DNA from: Halobacteriovorax sp. JY17
GTDB taxonomy: Bacteria > Bdellovibrionota > Bacteriovoracia > Bacteriovoracales > Bacteriovoracaceae
Assembly (NCBI RefSeq): GCF_002753895.1
Contig: NZ_NJER01000001.1
Coordinates: 496,001 to 560,000, forward strand
Direction of reading: 5' to 3'
Length of the DNA: 64,000 nucleotides
Part shown: positions 51,362 through 61,200 of the stretch, piece by piece
Numbering within the stretch: the stretch's first letter is position 1
Layout of the letters: every line of letters begins with the position of its first letter
The notes under the pieces: generated by a model
Told to the model about the DNA's origin: nothing
Seen by the model: the letters and a program-made list of their open reading frames with translations, nothing else
The model's database searches: none
Program-made: the position numbers and the translations under genes

Positions 51362-52489
51362 TTATTGAATTGGGTAAATTTGGTAAGCGTGATTAATGAG
51401 GTGCTCGGCCCATTCATACTCTCTTAGGATAACCTTTGCATTTAGGTGAGTTTCCTCTCCCTCATTTTCTAAATCGTAATCATAGAGAGGCATTGAAGGA
51501 TCAGAGTAGATCGAGTCTCTTACATAGAAGACTCCTTTATCTCTACAACCACCACGAGATGTTAGAGAGTCATCTACTTGCTTTCCTCTCTTTCTAAAAT
51601 TCTTTGCTTTTCGTAGTAATTTATTCTTTTCAGAAGTGGTGCTGGCGGCATTGGCTTCCTCGACAATTTCATCTGCTCTTGCGTTCATTCTCTGGTCATA
51701 AGTTCCAACAAAAGGGCAACCCTCTGTACTAGCATGATCATTAAAGCCAACGATCATTGTTGCATGCCAAAAACCTACGTGATTATAAATAGCGAGAACC
51801 GGAGCGTTTCTCTTTTTAATCATATTTTTAATTTTACTTACTATATCTTTTGGAGCTGTTGTCACATTCCATCTATTGGCCGCTGGGTCTTTGAAAATTA
51901 TTTCTCTCTCAAACTTTGGGAGCTTTATCATTGGCGCCGTTAGATCATCGTATAAGCTTATCCAGCTATAAGAGATTCCATAGTACGCTTTCTCTTCGTG
52001 TGCAATGGCCGGAATCCTCTTTCCACCTACAGACTTATACCAGCCCTTCGTGTATCTATAGTCTTCGTTGCGATAAATTTTTCCACGCTTATTAAGAGCG
52101 TAGATCATATCAGTAGGCCAATAATCTAAGTCATTATCAAGACCCTCTTTTGAAAGATTCATAAAATACCTCTCTGAGAGGTCTTTATCTTTTGGATTTG
52201 TAATTTGTGGATTAAGTTTCGAGTACCACCATTCTACAGTTCCAGTACTACTCATAAAAAGGCAGCTTCCTGCATTTTCTTGGTCTGGCGAAGCGGTTAC
52301 GTATTGGAGAAGAGAGTTATAACCCCCGTTGAATGATTCACTACTTGGGATAATAGCTTTTGAGTACACAGGAGTCGTTCCCTCGCTCTTAGTGTTTGGA
52401 TATTTAAGACCAGTTATAAGACGTGAGTTACTTTCAGTAAGTGCGAATGTAGGTAGTGTAAATAATAATAATAGTAATAGCTTGGCCAA
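51362..52489 (-). CDS. Secreted papain-like (C1-type) cysteine peptidase, divergent
   Basis: 375 residues. TTG start with AAGGAG seven bases upstream; signal peptide MAKLLLLLLFTLPTFA. DQENAGSCLFMSS has the Gln six residues before the Cys, as in papain. DLSERYFMNLS resembles the LSEQ segment. The His region reads VGFWHATMIVGFND. Where papain has KNSWG, this protein has VRDSIYSD, so the triad would be Cys-His-Asp. A long insertion rich in Ala/Lys (ADEIVEEANAAS) lies between the His and the end. Divergent from the 52697 operon with 207 bases between, consistent with a shared regulatory region. Confidence 0.72.
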   Translation of the reverse strand: MAKLLLLLLFTLPTFALTESNSRLITGLKYPNTKSEGTTPVYSKAIIPSSESFNGGYNSLLQYVTASPDQENAGSCLFMSSTGTVEWWYSKLNPQITNPKDKDLSERYFMNLSKEGLDNDLDYWPTDMIYALNKRGKIYRNEDYRYTKGWYKSVGGKRIPAIAHEEKAYYGISYSWISLYDDLTAPMIKLPKFEREIIFKDPAANRWNVTTAPKDIVSKIKNMIKKRNAPVLAIYNHVGFWHATMIVGFNDHASTEGCPFVGTYDQRMNARADEIVEEANAASTTSEKNKLLRKAKNFRKRGKQVDDSLTSRGGCRDKGVFYVRDSIYSDPSMPLYDYDLENEGEETHLNAKVILREYEWAEHLINHAYQIYPIQ

Positions 52490-52696
52490 TTTTCTTCTCC
52501 TTGTAGTTGGAGGAGAATCTTAGATTCTTGAAATATCTTTGTCCCGACGCAGCGAGCATGGTTTACGTAAATTCAATATCTTACTTGATTTATAAAATAA
52601 TACTCAAGTATTTTGATCGGCTATCCGTAAAGTCTTGGGAATAGTTTATTTATTCAAATTGAATTTGGTAGTGAGAAACCAAAGAAAGGGGTTTTA

Positions 52697-53671
52697 ATGA
52701 AACAATGGAAAATGAAATTTCCAAAGGCTCTCTGTATTGTAGGAATGTCTCTTGCAATTCAAGTACAGGCCTTTGCTTCACCTATAAAACTGGTGGATGT
52801 CCTAGTCAATGAGTCAGGTTTGACTGAGTCACTTTCTAAATTTGGTATAAGAGGCTCAAGCGCATTACAAGTAAGAAGTTATGTGAATAATTCTATTACC
52901 TCTCTTTATCTCTTCGGAAATAAGAAACCAACGGCTAGTCAGCTAAAGAGGTTCATTGCAAATCTAAATACTACTAGTAGTAAAGATAAGCGGTATCAGG
53001 CGGATCTTGTAAAATTGCTCTCAAGATCTGAGAGTGAAATTAGTGAAGAGGATTTAGTAAAATCAATTAACTCTCTTATCTACTTGGCGAATAGGCATGG
53101 AAAAAATAGTGCTGCTGTTTTGGCCTGTACTGCTTGTGTGAGCGATACATTGAGTTCTAAGGGCTTTAAGTTTACTCTTGAAACGATGAATAATTCTAAG
53201 TCAAAAGAAGTTCTTTCTAAGATTCTTCCGTCTAACCCAAGAAGTCTCACCAATTATATCAACACAAAATTAACAAAATTTAAAATTGGTGATCTCTCAC
53301 GTTCTGGAAACTTAGTTGCCTCTGAAGAAGAAAAAGCTCTTGGACTTTTTCTAGGGCTAAAAGAAATAGGATCAGTGGAGCAGAAGAATTTAATTCGTGC
53401 GATAGAGTCAGTTTCAAAAGACTCTGCTGGAAACGTAAATATAGTAAGCACTGCCAATCCACATAAGCTTTGGAAAATTTTTAGTGAAGATATTTCTGAA
53501 AGCGAAATGGCGGGATGGACAAAACTCTTAGATGAAGTTGCGGCCAAGTCAAAAGGAAGTGCTAAGAAGAAAGATATATTCTTTGAAGTTCTTGAAAAGC
53601 GTGCAAAGGATAGTCCTGAGCTTCAAGACAGAGTTCAGATTTTAAAGAATAAGAATTGTTTTTTTCAATAA
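52697..53671 (+). CDS. Secreted protein, unknown, operon partner of the amidoligase-like lipoprotein
   Basis: 324 residues with a signal peptide (KALCIVGMSLAIQVQAFA). AAAGGGG lies ahead of the ATG. The mature part is helical with a Cys pair in VLACTACVSD and ends KNKNCFFQ. Not recognised. The next gene starts 20 bases on, so the two are co-transcribed; this one could be a chaperone, substrate or inhibitor of the 1005-residue protein. Confidence 0.65.
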   Translation: MKQWKMKFPKALCIVGMSLAIQVQAFASPIKLVDVLVNESGLTESLSKFGIRGSSALQVRSYVNNSITSLYLFGNKKPTASQLKRFIANLNTTSSKDKRYQADLVKLLSRSESEISEEDLVKSINSLIYLANRHGKNSAAVLACTACVSDTLSSKGFKFTLETMNNSKSKEVLSKILPSNPRSLTNYINTKLTKFKIGDLSRSGNLVASEEEKALGLFLGLKEIGSVEQKNLIRAIESVSKDSAGNVNIVSTANPHKLWKIFSEDISESEMAGWTKLLDEVAAKSKGSAKKKDIFFEVLEKRAKDSPELQDRVQILKNKNCFFQ

Positions 53672-53690
53672 GATGTAAAAGGAAATATAT

Positions 53691-56600
53691 ATGACTACTA
53701 ATAAGAAAAAGAATTTAGTTTGGAAACAGTTGCCAGCTCATCTGGCAATGATGTCTCTTCTCTATAATTGTGCAGGCGTTGGCACAGGCCCTCGCTATAT
53801 TGCCGATGATAGTGGAGATCCAAAGAGTGCTTATGAAGTATGGGGATTACTGCAGCAAGGTGCTACGAGGTATAATGCCAATGCTGTTCAAGTGGGAGGC
53901 GAAAATATTGACGGCTTCCTTGCTGGGGTAACTTTTGGCGCGGAAAAAGAAGCCTCATCAGGCCTTATCACAAGAATTATGGGACCTAATGGAGAAGATT
54001 TTCAGCGATATATTTCAAGTCTACCTGATGAAAAGAGGAAAGTTTTTATTTCTGATTTCTTAGGTAATTATATAAAGAATGCAAACGGCTACAGAACTTA
54101 TGTGACTGATGAAGGGGTGAAAGTTGACCTTGCTAGTGATGTAAAAGACGTTGATGGAGTCGCAAAGGTGATTGACCTTGAACAACTAAGAGGTGTTGAT
54201 TACGCTACAGCTGACTTAGAAGTTTTAGATGCGAAATTCGCTAAATTTGTCGAGATGACAGAAGATAGGCCAATGTCTTTCATTAAGCCTTCTGTGAAAA
54301 TGAAATTCTTTAAAGCAAATATGCCCGGTCTAGAGGGAACAAATTTTCCAAAGAGTTATAGTAACTATATTACAAACTTCGGTCTCCCTCAAAAATATAT
54401 TGAAGATGCTCACGGGCACTATGGTGGTGTAGGCGGAGGATGGGAATTAGGTTTTACTCCTCAAAATAGTTACGCTGAATTTGAAGAGATGGTTGCCTGG
54501 TTTAGAAAGTCTTTAAAGAATGCGGGACAAATATTTCAGTCTCCAGGACACCAGAGAATGGTGTTTAAAGCTCACGCAGATTTACCAGAAGGAAAACTCG
54601 CCGAATTGTACCGTGGTATTCAGGCGCTAATTGTCATCGATGGAATTAAAGGTGGCACTGGAATTGAGAAGGCTAATTATAAGGGAGTGCAGACAGATAA
54701 TATGCTTGCGAGTCTAAGAACGGCCAGAGGTGTGATTAGATTAGAGGGAGCTAGATGGAAAGAGGGAACGCACGGGGTTGAATTCCGTGCAGGAACTAAG
54801 GACTTAAAGCTTGCAAGATTCTATCAAACAGTTCTTGCCTCGAGAGTGTCGGCCAATGACTTTAGTGGGCTAAGCGATATTGGAGATTGGAGTCTATGGG
54901 ATGGAAATGTTCCAAGTGCTGCAACACTGGCCCAGAGGCACGGAATAAGTGAAGAGGTCGCACAAAAGGCTTTACACAATATTAGTGCAGGTAGCTTGAA
55001 GAAAGAGTTTACTCTTCCTCTTTGGGATTGGACTGATGCTAATAATCCAATTATTAAAAAGAATAAGAGAGCGATAATAAATTCTCTTTCAAAAGACTTC
55101 TTTGAGCAAGTGGCAGCACTTGATCCAGAAAGTAATACCATTGAAACCGAAGTGCGAAGCCTTCTAAGGTCTTGGACTAAAATGACAAGACTCTCTGATG
55201 AGTTTAGAAGATACTTACAGCCAAGACGTGGCCTTAATATGGCGCAGGATCTTCTCCAATTTAATTTGCCAGAAGATGGTAGACCTTTTGTTAGAGCAGT
55301 GACAGATGTGAATAATATCGACCTTGGTATTGAATACTCAGGTAAGATGCCGATGATGGTCAATGCTGATTTCACTCCAGATAAAATGGTGGATAATAAG
55401 AAGGCATGGCTTCAAACATACGGTGATTTATCAGAAGATGAAAGAGAGGCCATCATTAGAAATGTGGCGCAAGATCTTCATAAGTCTCTAGGCGGAGAAG
55501 GTGTGGCAACCAAGATAGAAGATGGTGGTGGCCATGGGCACGGTCTTGAGCTCTCTTATGAGATTCGAGATCCAAAGAATAGAAAGTGGATTGTAGAATG
55601 GGATGGTATCGGAAGAACTTATACTCCTAATGGGGATGTAATCGAAGGATCAGCGAGAGCAGGGTCGATCGAGCTGGTAACACCAAAGTTTACTCCTGAG
55701 ATTGCGGATATATCGGCAGTCTATGAGGCCTTTGAAAAGAATAATATTCTTCCTAATATTCTCTCTGGTGGTGGACACGTTAATATTGACCTCGCTGCCT
55801 TTGATGGAAAGCCAAAGGAGCTTGCAAGATTTCTAACAATATTCCATGAGAATAGATCTGTGATGTCTCTTATGTTTCAGCACGTAAATCGTGTGAAGAC
55901 ATCTGAGCCAATAGCGATTTCTGATAATCTTAGAAATCAACTTAAGAACTTTCAAGGTAGTGAAGAGGACCTTAAGAAGCTTCTCTACAATGAAGAGTAC
56001 TTCAATACAAGATTTGGAAGAAAGTCTAGGTATCTACAACTTGATATGTCAGCGTACTTTCAAGATGTGATTCCTGAGCAGTTCTTATCTGATGATTTTG
56101 ATATTGCAAATCCTACAGTTCCTTGGAGAAGACAATTTAGAGTTGATCCTAGAATTAGAAAAGCAGAATTTAGAATGTTTAATGCGCCTAGAGACACGGC
56201 TGAATCCGCTCTTCAGATTAGACTTGTAAGAGCAATGCTCTCTAAGGCCCTTAATGAAGAGGACGCTCTAAGCGGTACAGTTCAGAATGTATCTCATACT
56301 GATTATCTAAAGACGCCTGACAAGGCCTATGCAGACCTTGAGAAGTTATGTGCTCAACTTGGGTTAAATGCTGATGACTTTAAACCAGCGGTCGCAGAGG
56401 GACTTTCTGAGACAGATTTGGCCACTAGGTCTATTTTCTTTGAGCCTTTTGATCAGAAGATGAAAATGCACCCTAAGCAAGTTGGTTGGGGAGAAGCGGT
56501 TGCTCCTAGAGAAACCCCTTTAAATTCAGCAGGGCGAGCGTGGGAGCCTGGTGCAGCCGATGAGCTAAATACTATGACTCATCAATTTAGAATCGAAGCC

Positions 56601-56708
56601 GCCGAAGCCGCTGAGCAGAGACGAGCGGGGATTGTTCCTGATCGCTATGTTCCGGGGCAATTTAAGAGAACCGATAGTTGTATTGATGCTATAGGTCCTT
56701 TGCTCTAA
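53691..56708 (+). CDS. Lipoprotein-like protein with two amidoligase/glutamate-cysteine-ligase-like domains
   Basis: 1005 residues. AAGGAAA precedes the ATG. The N-terminus has a hydrophobic stretch ending LLYNC, an imperfect lipobox. Copy 1 (about 240-390): GGGWELGFTP, SPGHQRMVFKAH, GVEFRAG. Copy 2 (about 610-850): GHGLELSYE, WDGIG, SIELVTPKF, GGGHVNIDLAAF, KAEFRMFN. The order ExE, D, E-x-x-P, GxHV(N/H), R..EFR is that of the amidoligase branch of the glutamine-synthetase/GCS fold. Copy 2 keeps most landmarks and copy 1 is more diverged. Known relatives form amide bonds with ATP and are often encoded near peptidases. An exported location conflicts with ATP use, so it may bind or hydrolyse instead. 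Family call is by eye and moderate. Confidence 0.6.
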   Translation: MTTNKKKNLVWKQLPAHLAMMSLLYNCAGVGTGPRYIADDSGDPKSAYEVWGLLQQGATRYNANAVQVGGENIDGFLAGVTFGAEKEASSGLITRIMGPNGEDFQRYISSLPDEKRKVFISDFLGNYIKNANGYRTYVTDEGVKVDLASDVKDVDGVAKVIDLEQLRGVDYATADLEVLDAKFAKFVEMTEDRPMSFIKPSVKMKFFKANMPGLEGTNFPKSYSNYITNFGLPQKYIEDAHGHYGGVGGGWELGFTPQNSYAEFEEMVAWFRKSLKNAGQIFQSPGHQRMVFKAHADLPEGKLAELYRGIQALIVIDGIKGGTGIEKANYKGVQTDNMLASLRTARGVIRLEGARWKEGTHGVEFRAGTKDLKLARFYQTVLASRVSANDFSGLSDIGDWSLWDGNVPSAATLAQRHGISEEVAQKALHNISAGSLKKEFTLPLWDWTDANNPIIKKNKRAIINSLSKDFFEQVAALDPESNTIETEVRSLLRSWTKMTRLSDEFRRYLQPRRGLNMAQDLLQFNLPEDGRPFVRAVTDVNNIDLGIEYSGKMPMMVNADFTPDKMVDNKKAWLQTYGDLSEDEREAIIRNVAQDLHKSLGGEGVATKIEDGGGHGHGLELSYEIRDPKNRKWIVEWDGIGRTYTPNGDVIEGSARAGSIELVTPKFTPEIADISAVYEAFEKNNILPNILSGGGHVNIDLAAFDGKPKELARFLTIFHENRSVMSLMFQHVNRVKTSEPIAISDNLRNQLKNFQGSEEDLKKLLYNEEYFNTRFGRKSRYLQLDMSAYFQDVIPEQFLSDDFDIANPTVPWRRQFRVDPRIRKAEFRMFNAPRDTAESALQIRLVRAMLSKALNEEDALSGTVQNVSHTDYLKTPDKAYADLEKLCAQLGLNADDFKPAVAEGLSETDLATRSIFFEPFDQKMKMHPKQVGWGEAVAPRETPLNSAGRAWEPGAADELNTMTHQFRIEAAEAAEQRRAGIVPDRYVPGQFKRTDSCIDAIGPLL

Positions 56709-56727
56709 CAGTTTGATAATAGAATCG

Positions 56728-56757
56728 ACCCCTCAATAAGAGGGGCTTCTTTCTTCT
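56728..56757 (+). terminator. Terminator after the amidoligase-like gene
   Basis: CCCCTC (56729-56734) pairs with GAGGGG (56740-56745) around AATAA, followed by CTTCTTTCTTCTT, a T-rich but interrupted tract. Confidence 0.7.
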
Positions 56758-56817
56758 TAAATTTGACAAAGATTTTCTAAGATAGAACAATTTCCTTTTT
56801 TTTATTGGGAACTCTTA

Positions 56818-57906
56818 GTGAAATTCATTTCAATACTTATTCTTCTACTTTCTTTAACAAATTTAAACGCTGGAGAAGTGGCCTACGAGTCTCCTTATAT
56901 AGAAGATTCAAAAGCTTTAGATGATCTTCATAGCGTAAAGAGTCTCTTATCTTCATCCAACACTCACTCTCTCATTAAATTACAAACAAGTGTTAAGTCT
57001 CAGAAATCGAGAGGGACGTGCACAATGTTTACTTCCATTGGACTCTTAGAGCACCTACTCATTAGAGAGAGAGGATATGATAAAGAGCTTGATCTATCTG
57101 AAGAATGGCTGGAGTACTTAATCATGACAAGTAAGACCAGTGAGGGGTCGTCCACATCCAGAAACCTGAAGGCCATTTTTAATTATGGTGTAGTCTATGA
57201 AGCTACTCTTCCTTATATTGGTGAGAGATGGCGCGCTCTTGTGGATTCACCACTAGCGGTGAAAAGATGTGGAGAGTTCAGTGGAATGAGACTAGAGAGC
57301 TGTCTCCTTGGTCATAGAGACCCTTACTTACTTTCAATGAGTGATGAAGAAATTTTGGAAACAGGAGATTTGAATTTTATTGAGATTAGAAATGAGTCAC
57401 GTCTTTTAAAAGATGAGATAGTAGAAGGGATTCTACCATTAAAGAAATCTTATAAGATTAGAAAACTCTCTGAAGTTAAAAGAGACTTAAAGGAAGGAAG
57501 ATCCGTTATCGTTGGAATGAAGCTCTACTACGGATCGTGGAATCATAGTAAGACGGATAAGCTCTCAATTCAAAAAAGAGATAAGCGTAAGTGGTATGAG
57601 GGGATTGTGACATATCCTGAGATGGGGAGTGTGGACCGAAGAATTTCAGGAAAAGAAGGTGGGGGACACTCACTTATTCTCGTTGGCTACGATGATGAAA
57701 GAGTTATAACTTCTAAAATGCTAATGGAAGATGGTACTTGGAAAGAATTTTCTTATAAAGGTGTGTACTACTTTAAGAACTCATGGGGCGTCAGAGGTTC
57801 TGGCAGAGACTTCTCTCTTGATGGAGTTAGCTATCCTGGCTATGGAATGATTTCACAGAAGTATCTTCACGAGTTTGGATCTTTTTATACCATACCCAAA
57901 AACTAG
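56818..57906 (+). CDS. Secreted papain-family (C1A) cysteine peptidase
   Basis: 362 residues, GTG start with GGGA upstream, signal peptide KFISILILLLSLTNLNA. Active-site motifs are complete: SQKSRGTCTMFTS (Gln and nucleophile Cys), LDLSEEWLEYL, GGGHSLILVGYDD (His) and YYFKNSWGVRGSG (Asn). Full papain-type triad, with an N-terminal ~60-residue segment after the signal that may be a short propeptide. Acts outside the cytoplasm. Lies behind the terminator of the amidoligase-like gene and converges with arfB by 4 bases. Confidence 0.88.
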   Translation: MKFISILILLLSLTNLNAGEVAYESPYIEDSKALDDLHSVKSLLSSSNTHSLIKLQTSVKSQKSRGTCTMFTSIGLLEHLLIRERGYDKELDLSEEWLEYLIMTSKTSEGSSTSRNLKAIFNYGVVYEATLPYIGERWRALVDSPLAVKRCGEFSGMRLESCLLGHRDPYLLSMSDEEILETGDLNFIEIRNESRLLKDEIVEGILPLKKSYKIRKLSEVKRDLKEGRSVIVGMKLYYGSWNHSKTDKLSIQKRDKRKWYEGIVTYPEMGSVDRRISGKEGGGHSLILVGYDDERVITSKMLMEDGTWKEFSYKGVYYFKNSWGVRGSGRDFSLDGVSYPGYGMISQKYLHEFGSFYTIPKN

Positions 57907-58298
57907 AATTTCTCTTGTCTGAGTTTCTTAGTGAGTCCTTGAAGTTTCTTATTCTTGATGCGCTTTTCTTTAGAGGACCTGGTAGGCTTTGTCTTAACTC
58001 TTACTTTCTTAAATTCCTTTGCTTTTAAGATGAGCTTCTCTAATTTTCTTAAAGCGCCTTCTCTATTGAGCTTTTGGGTTCTATGTTCAGACGAAGTAAT
58101 TAAAACGCTACCACCATCTTTAATCATATTGGGAAATTTTAATTTGAAGTTTTCTTTTTCTCTGTAGCTGAGAAGATCTGTCTTATAGATATTCCAAGTG
58201 AGATTGGCCTTAGTATTGACCTTGTTCACATTTTGACCTCCTTTGCCGGAGGCCCTAGAAAAACTAAATTCAACTTCTTTTTCAATTAGATCAATCAT
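57903..58298 (-). CDS. arfB: Peptidyl-tRNA hydrolase ArfB (YaeJ)
   Basis: 131 residues. The release-factor GGQ motif is present in FSRASGKGGQNVNKV, and the C-terminus is a basic unstructured tail (KPTRSSKEKRIKNKKL) that binds in the empty mRNA channel. This domain alone, without the codon-recognition domains of RF1/RF2, is ArfB, which rescues stalled ribosomes. Its ATG overlaps the stop of the giant repeat gene by one base (TAATG), so the two are translationally coupled. Confidence 0.93.
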   Translation of the reverse strand: MIDLIEKEVEFSFSRASGKGGQNVNKVNTKANLTWNIYKTDLLSYREKENFKLKFPNMIKDGGSVLITSSEHRTQKLNREGALRKLEKLILKAKEFKKVRVKTKPTRSSKEKRIKNKKLQGLTKKLRQEKF

Positions 58299-61200
58299 TA
58301 TGGAAGAAAGTATTCCCCAATTCCGTAGAGACCATTTTGCTCAAATGGGAAAATAATAGAGTTATTGGTTGGATTATAATCCATACTTAATCCTCGACAA
58401 TAGAGATTGGTAATAGGCCAACTTAATCCTCCCATATCAGAATCGGTCGTAATATTATGCTGATAAATTCTACCACCATAGCAGTAGTAGAGGTAGTCAT
58501 TACCTGCAGAGTTTATCCAAATAGCACTATCATCTATATTTCTAGCAGTTCGAGCAAGCTTAACAGCATTTCCCCCTGGAGTCATTGACCATACTTGCCC
58601 TTCAATTCGGTATCGACCTGCAAGAATCCAGCGATTATTAGTAGCGTCCCACCAAGCATTAGATCCCCACGTATCATAGTAAGGGACTTTACAAGTTGCC
58701 GCTGTTGAACCTGAGGCACAGATTCCAGAATAACCGCCGACATAAGTTTCCGCCGGATCATTTGTTCCTGCAAGATGAGCTTGAGTGAAGCTATTAGTGG
58801 CATCATAAGTTTTTAAAGCAAAGTCTTGCCAGTGAATATCTGCTGATTTATAGCGCATTCTAGTCATTAGAAGCTTTCCTCCTCCATAACCAATTGGCAA
58901 TGCGTGGTCTTGGTTACCAGAAGTTGAGCCATAGAGACTTAAACCTGGTTGTCCGTCACCACTCCAGAAGTTTGTACTACTTCCTCCAATAATTCTCTCC
59001 CATAGGTTTGTTGAACGGTTAAGACGAGTAATATCACCATTACTTCCTCTTCGAACCATTATATCTCCGGTGGCCTTATCTGCTACCCAGTATGATCCAG
59101 TGTAAAATCCCTGTTGCTTTGGGTCTGTTGAAAAATTTTGATAACCACTATTTCCATTACCAGCAAGGGTATTTATATTTCCCTCTATGGCAAACTCTTT
59201 AAAGTAATAGGTCCTTGGATCTGAAGTGATAATTTTTCCGTTATCTAGACGAGCGACAGTATCTATATAAGAGAATCTTGCATTTAAGGCGTTGATATTA
59301 TCCCCGTAAGCTGGATGTTGACCAAAGAGTGTCACAACGTTTCCATTTGAATCAAGAGTCCTTATTTGTCCAGCATCAGTGAAGTAGAACTTACCTGTTG
59401 CTGTTACAAAGAAGTCTTGAATATCCATATTACATGAGAGGGCCGCAGTTCCATCACTGCAATGACCTCTCGTTCCACTTCCTAGAACCTTTGTATAAGA
59501 GCCATCCCAATTATTTCTCATAATATAATTTCTATCTATGATTTGATATTGCTTTCCATTCATTCCTGTAATTGGAAAATATCTATAGTATCTATAACTA
59601 TCATTATAGAAGTCATTTCTTGCAACAAAAGTTTCTGGGTCTAAGAATGCCTTAGTGTATCTATCGTTAAAGTCATTACAAGTTCCATAACTATCTTCGT
59701 GATAAGTTTGAACCCATGCTCCAGTAAGAGCTGAGGTTGTAGGGTTGTAGGCCATCCCTAAGTGAGAGAGGCGACACTCTAAAATATTTTGAGAGTGATT
59801 GAGAGCGTCTCCAGTTCCCGTGACATATTTGGAAGTAATACTTCCAGAGGCCGCTTTAAAAATACGGAGTCTATAACTTGGAGAATTCCAATTCTTAATT
59901 CCATAGTCAGACATAAAGTATATGTCTCCATTTGGTGTCGCAAAGAATGGGATATTTCGTGATGCCCATGAGTTTGAAGAGTGGGTCGTCATCGCTAGAT
60001 CTAGTGGATTAGCAATGGTATCAGTTGTGTCAGCTCCTCCTCCAATAATTGTTTCTATTGTTGGAGTGGCCTCATTTAAATTTACTCTTCTAATTCTATT
60101 CGTATCGAGAATAAGCAGTCTATTTTGAAAGTCTAGTGCTATCTTAGTTGCATATCTAAGCGTTGCATTTGTCGCTGCACCACCGTCACCTGTACTTGTT
60201 CCCGTACTTCTAATGAAAATTTTCTGCTTTCCATCTTCAGGGTCAATAATAAGAATTCCTCTCTTATAGTCACTAAAGTAGACCGTTCCATTCTCTGTCA
60301 CAACTAATGTTCCAGGGTCAGATTCAGATCCTTCTTTTCTAGTAAAGAACATTGCAGAGACTGCAGAGCCACCAAGACCTGATTCTGTATTACCGGCGAT
60401 AATTTTAATTGTATCCGAGTTCAACGGATTAGAAATAGACTGCGCACTAATAGAAGTTCCATCAGTTACTTTTGCTCTAATTTTATATGAAGTATTGTAA
60501 GGTGAACCACCGGTCCACTTAAAACAACCTTCGTTGGCCTCAAGAGTATAACCTGAGCAACCATAATTTGTATTTACATCAAGAGTTTCTGCTCCAGCGA
60601 TGAGAGTAAAGTCTATTTCATTTGGACTATAGTAGAGTGAAATTGCTCCGGCCGGCAGAGCAGCGTTATCTGTAATGGTATATCTAATATAAACGTCTGA
60701 GCCCGCAGGCACAGCTGACTGCGCCCTTGTTGGAGGGTTAGGAGAGTTCGGAGTATTGGCCGCAATAACGTCAGAGGCTTTTGGAGGCTCTCCTGGATCA
60801 TAGACTCTGTCAAAAGTATCTACTGTCGCCGTCCCTGTACCAGCATTGGTTAGGTCTGAGATATTTGAAGCTTCATCTTTTACCCAAGCATAGACGTTGA
60901 GAGTACTATTTGGAGTCCAGCCAAGAAGGTGAAAGTATTCTCCGTTTAAATTTAGAGTCTGAGCAATGGCCAGACCAACGGAAGGATCATTCACTCCTAC
61001 CCAGCATGCATCAGTAACAATAGGTTTATTTGTATCCTCTGTTTTTATACAGAGATGTGAGATTCCAACGTTGGTGTTCTGACTTGTTGCCGTCATATTA
61101 ATTGTTATATTCGCATTCTTTGTCGGATTAGGTGAATTTGATGAGAATGCGCTAATCGTTGGAGCATCTGTTTCTCTAATCCAAGTTCCAGAAACTGTCG

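Noticed and set aside
54824-55375. Minus-strand open frame of 183 codons inside the amidoligase-like gene
   Set aside because: It lies wholly inside a well-supported plus-strand gene with a ribosome site and conserved motifs, has no recognisable product, and is a complementary-strand shadow.
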